Below are positions 7,150 to 7,978 of a stretch of DNA of 7,978 nucleotides, piece by piece. Source of the DNA: an uncultured Prevotellaceae bacterium (GTDB lineage: Bacteria > Bacteroidota > Bacteroidia > Bacteroidales > Muribaculaceae); NCBI GenBank assembly GCA_945645715.1, contig CALZFJ010000079.1:1-7978 (forward strand), read 5' to 3'. Position 1 is the stretch's first letter, and each line of letters opens with the position of its first letter. Under the pieces are notes generated by a model, which saw only the letters and a program-made list of their open reading frames with translations, was not told where the DNA came from and made no database searches. A program made the translations under genes and the position numbers.

Positions 7150-7718
7150 TTGCTTGGAATTTCAGTAATATTGTTCTTGCTGTGCTTTGCAATGAAAGAG
7201 CCTGCGCCTATTTCCCGGCTTGGCAGCTTCTCGGCACCGAGCGTGAAAGGCGCCATATCAATAACCACCTCAAAGGGCTTATTGTTCATAGCGTGTGGAG
7301 TGGTGAAAGTGTCGCTGTGCGGGCTTATGAGATACCACAGATTAAGCAAGATGCTCAGATAGAGCAAATACTTGAACGAGCAGAAGGCAGCTCCGCCCAC
7401 CTTGTCTATTACACCCAAGTGCAGCGAATTGACTATCGACTTAATCAGCGTTCCGGCAAGCAGCACGCTGAGAAACACCACCACAAAGAGCACAATGTGG
7501 GCTGTGGCGCTCACCGTGACGTCGGCGGCAGGCCAATTGCACGATTCGGGGATTAAGAGCTTCAGCACGTCGGTAGCCCAGCCTCCAAAGAGGTTGCAGG
7601 CAACAAGACCGAGCACTATGCCGCAGATGGAGCTGATTTGGCTCACGAAGCCCTTCATCCACCCAATGATGATGCCAAGCACCACCAGCAGAATTATCAT
7701 TATGTCAATAAAACTCAT
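7146..7718 (-). CDS. CvpA-family membrane protein
   Basis: The 190-residue product has four likely membrane segments at about residues 4-22, 25-44, 72-92 and 110-131, then a polar tail of about 60 residues. The N-terminus (IDIMIILLVVLGIIIGWMKGFVSQ, shortened here to its pattern: Asp, hydrophobic run, GW-KGF-Q) and the later LGVIDKVGGAAF segment are typical of the CvpA family. The first member was linked to colicin V production in E. coli, but the biochemical role of the family is not established. The gene is the first of the suf cluster: its TGA stop shares bases with the sufB ATG (ATGA at 7146-7149), so the two are probably translationally coupled. The start at 7716-7718 is the only ATG giving a complete first membrane segment. 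Whether it supports Fe-S assembly cannot be told from sequence. Confidence 0.87.
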   Translation of the reverse strand: MSFIDIMIILLVVLGIIIGWMKGFVSQISSICGIVLGLVACNLFGGWATDVLKLLIPESCNWPAADVTVSATAHIVLFVVVFLSVLLAGTLIKSIVNSLHLGVIDKVGGAAFCSFKYLLYLSILLNLWYLISPHSDTFTTPHAMNNKPFEVVIDMAPFTLGAEKLPSREIGAGSFIAKHSKNNITEIPSK

Positions 7719-7776
7719 ATTGCGTTATTAATCAAGCAGTTTGTCGTCTTCGTGTTCTCTCTCGGTTTATCCGCCA

Positions 7777-7784
7777 CAAAGGTA
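7777..7784 (-). promoter_or_regulatory. Candidate -7 promoter element for the cvpA-like/suf cluster
   Basis: On the minus strand TACCTTTG fits the Bacteroidota -7 consensus TAnnTTTG in full and lies about 60 bases before the first ATG of the cluster. The -33 element is poor: the nearest TTTG (7808-7811) is 23 bases upstream, longer than the usual spacing of about 19-21. A T-rich stretch lies between them. I saw no palindrome that would suggest an IscR-like, SufR-like or Fur-like operator. Confidence 0.55.
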
Positions 7785-7813
7785 CAAAAAATTTACGAAA
7801 AACGCGCCAAACG

Positions 7814-7978
7814 TCAGTAATTCATTCCAAATGCCCAAAGTGGAATGACATTGGCATAGCCATATTCAATGTCGTCCTTTACCACATACCCTTCAGTGGC
7901 ATCAGCTATCTGCTTGTTGCCTTTCTTCTTGCCGCCAATCTCAAAAGTGCGGTTATCTATTGTGAAATCGGAAATGCG
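7814..7978 (-). CDS. C-terminal end of a predicted AAA-type ATP-binding protein, 5' end outside window
   Basis: The last 54 codons and a TGA stop (7814-7816) of a gene entering from the right edge are present. The peptide contains FTIDNRTFEIGGKKKG, then YVVKDDIEYG, and ends IPLWAFGMNY. From memory, this pattern of an FE-GGK-KG-KQI block, a VVKDDIE block and an IPLW-FG-NY end is typical of the C-terminus of a family of AAA-type ATP-binding proteins (COG1373-like) widespread in Bacteroidales. The ATPase motifs lie outside the window, so the family call rests on this tail alone. The next gene starts 95 bases downstream, behind a candidate promoter, so this gene is probably not part of the suf cluster. 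Confidence 0.65.
   Translation of the reverse strand, partial: RISDFTIDNRTFEIGGKKKGNKQIADATEGYVVKDDIEYGYANVIPLWAFGMNY

Noticed and set aside
6295..7362. A 355-codon open frame on the plus strand opposite sufB and the cvpA-like gene
   Set aside because: It is antisense to two strongly supported genes. Its composition is what a mirrored frame of a biased coding sequence gives, and the product resembles no family I know.
7822..7848. An 8-base-pair hairpin inside the last codons of the ATPase gene
   Set aside because: It lies within coding sequence and has no T tract after it on the minus strand, so it does not look like a terminator.

Overview
The window suggests the chromosome of a member of the Bacteroidales. 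The evidence is a promoter of the Bacteroidota type (TAnnTTTG at -7, TTTG at -33), A-rich leaders in place of clear Shine-Dalgarno sites, SUF proteins of the Bacteroidota type, and the C-terminal tail of an AAA-type ATPase that I recall as common in that order. Base composition is moderate, roughly half GC. A Muribaculaceae-like or Prevotella-like host is a guess, not shown by the sequence. Every real gene lies on the minus strand, so transcription runs from high to low coordinates.

Layout in transcription order. At the right edge (7814-7978) is the last part of a predicted ATP-binding protein. A short intergenic region with a candidate promoter (-7 box at 7777-7784) follows. Then comes a compact five-gene cluster: a CvpA-family membrane protein (7146-7718), sufB (5599-7149, sharing an ATGA stop/start overlap with the previous gene), sufC (4804-5553), sufD (3349-4707) and sufS (2112-3332). 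A strong hairpin terminator (2041-2081) closes it. A promoter matching the Bacteroidota consensus (2013-2043) overlaps the terminator's T tract and fires into a separate gene. That gene (1-1908) runs off the left edge and encodes an exported protein with about nine or ten WG repeats followed by a caspase-like (peptidase C14) domain with an intact His/Cys dyad.

How the genes work together. SufB, SufC and SufD form the scaffold complex that assembles iron-sulfur clusters, and SufS is the cysteine desulfurase that supplies the sulfur. No sulfur-transfer partner (SufE or SufU) and no A-type carrier is in the window, so these must be encoded elsewhere if present. The CvpA-like protein is translationally tied to SufB, but its role is unknown. 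The WG-repeat/caspase protein is set apart by its own terminator and promoter and probably has no direct link to SUF.

The SUF cluster is ordinary core metabolism. The most unusual item is the exported WG-repeat/caspase-like protease. Lesser oddities are a disordered extension at the SufB N-terminus, a cysteine cluster at the SufD C-terminus and a heptamer tandem repeat directly behind the sufC stop codon. I found no rRNA, tRNA, CRISPR array, insertion sequence or riboswitch. No gap between genes exceeds about 205 bases.
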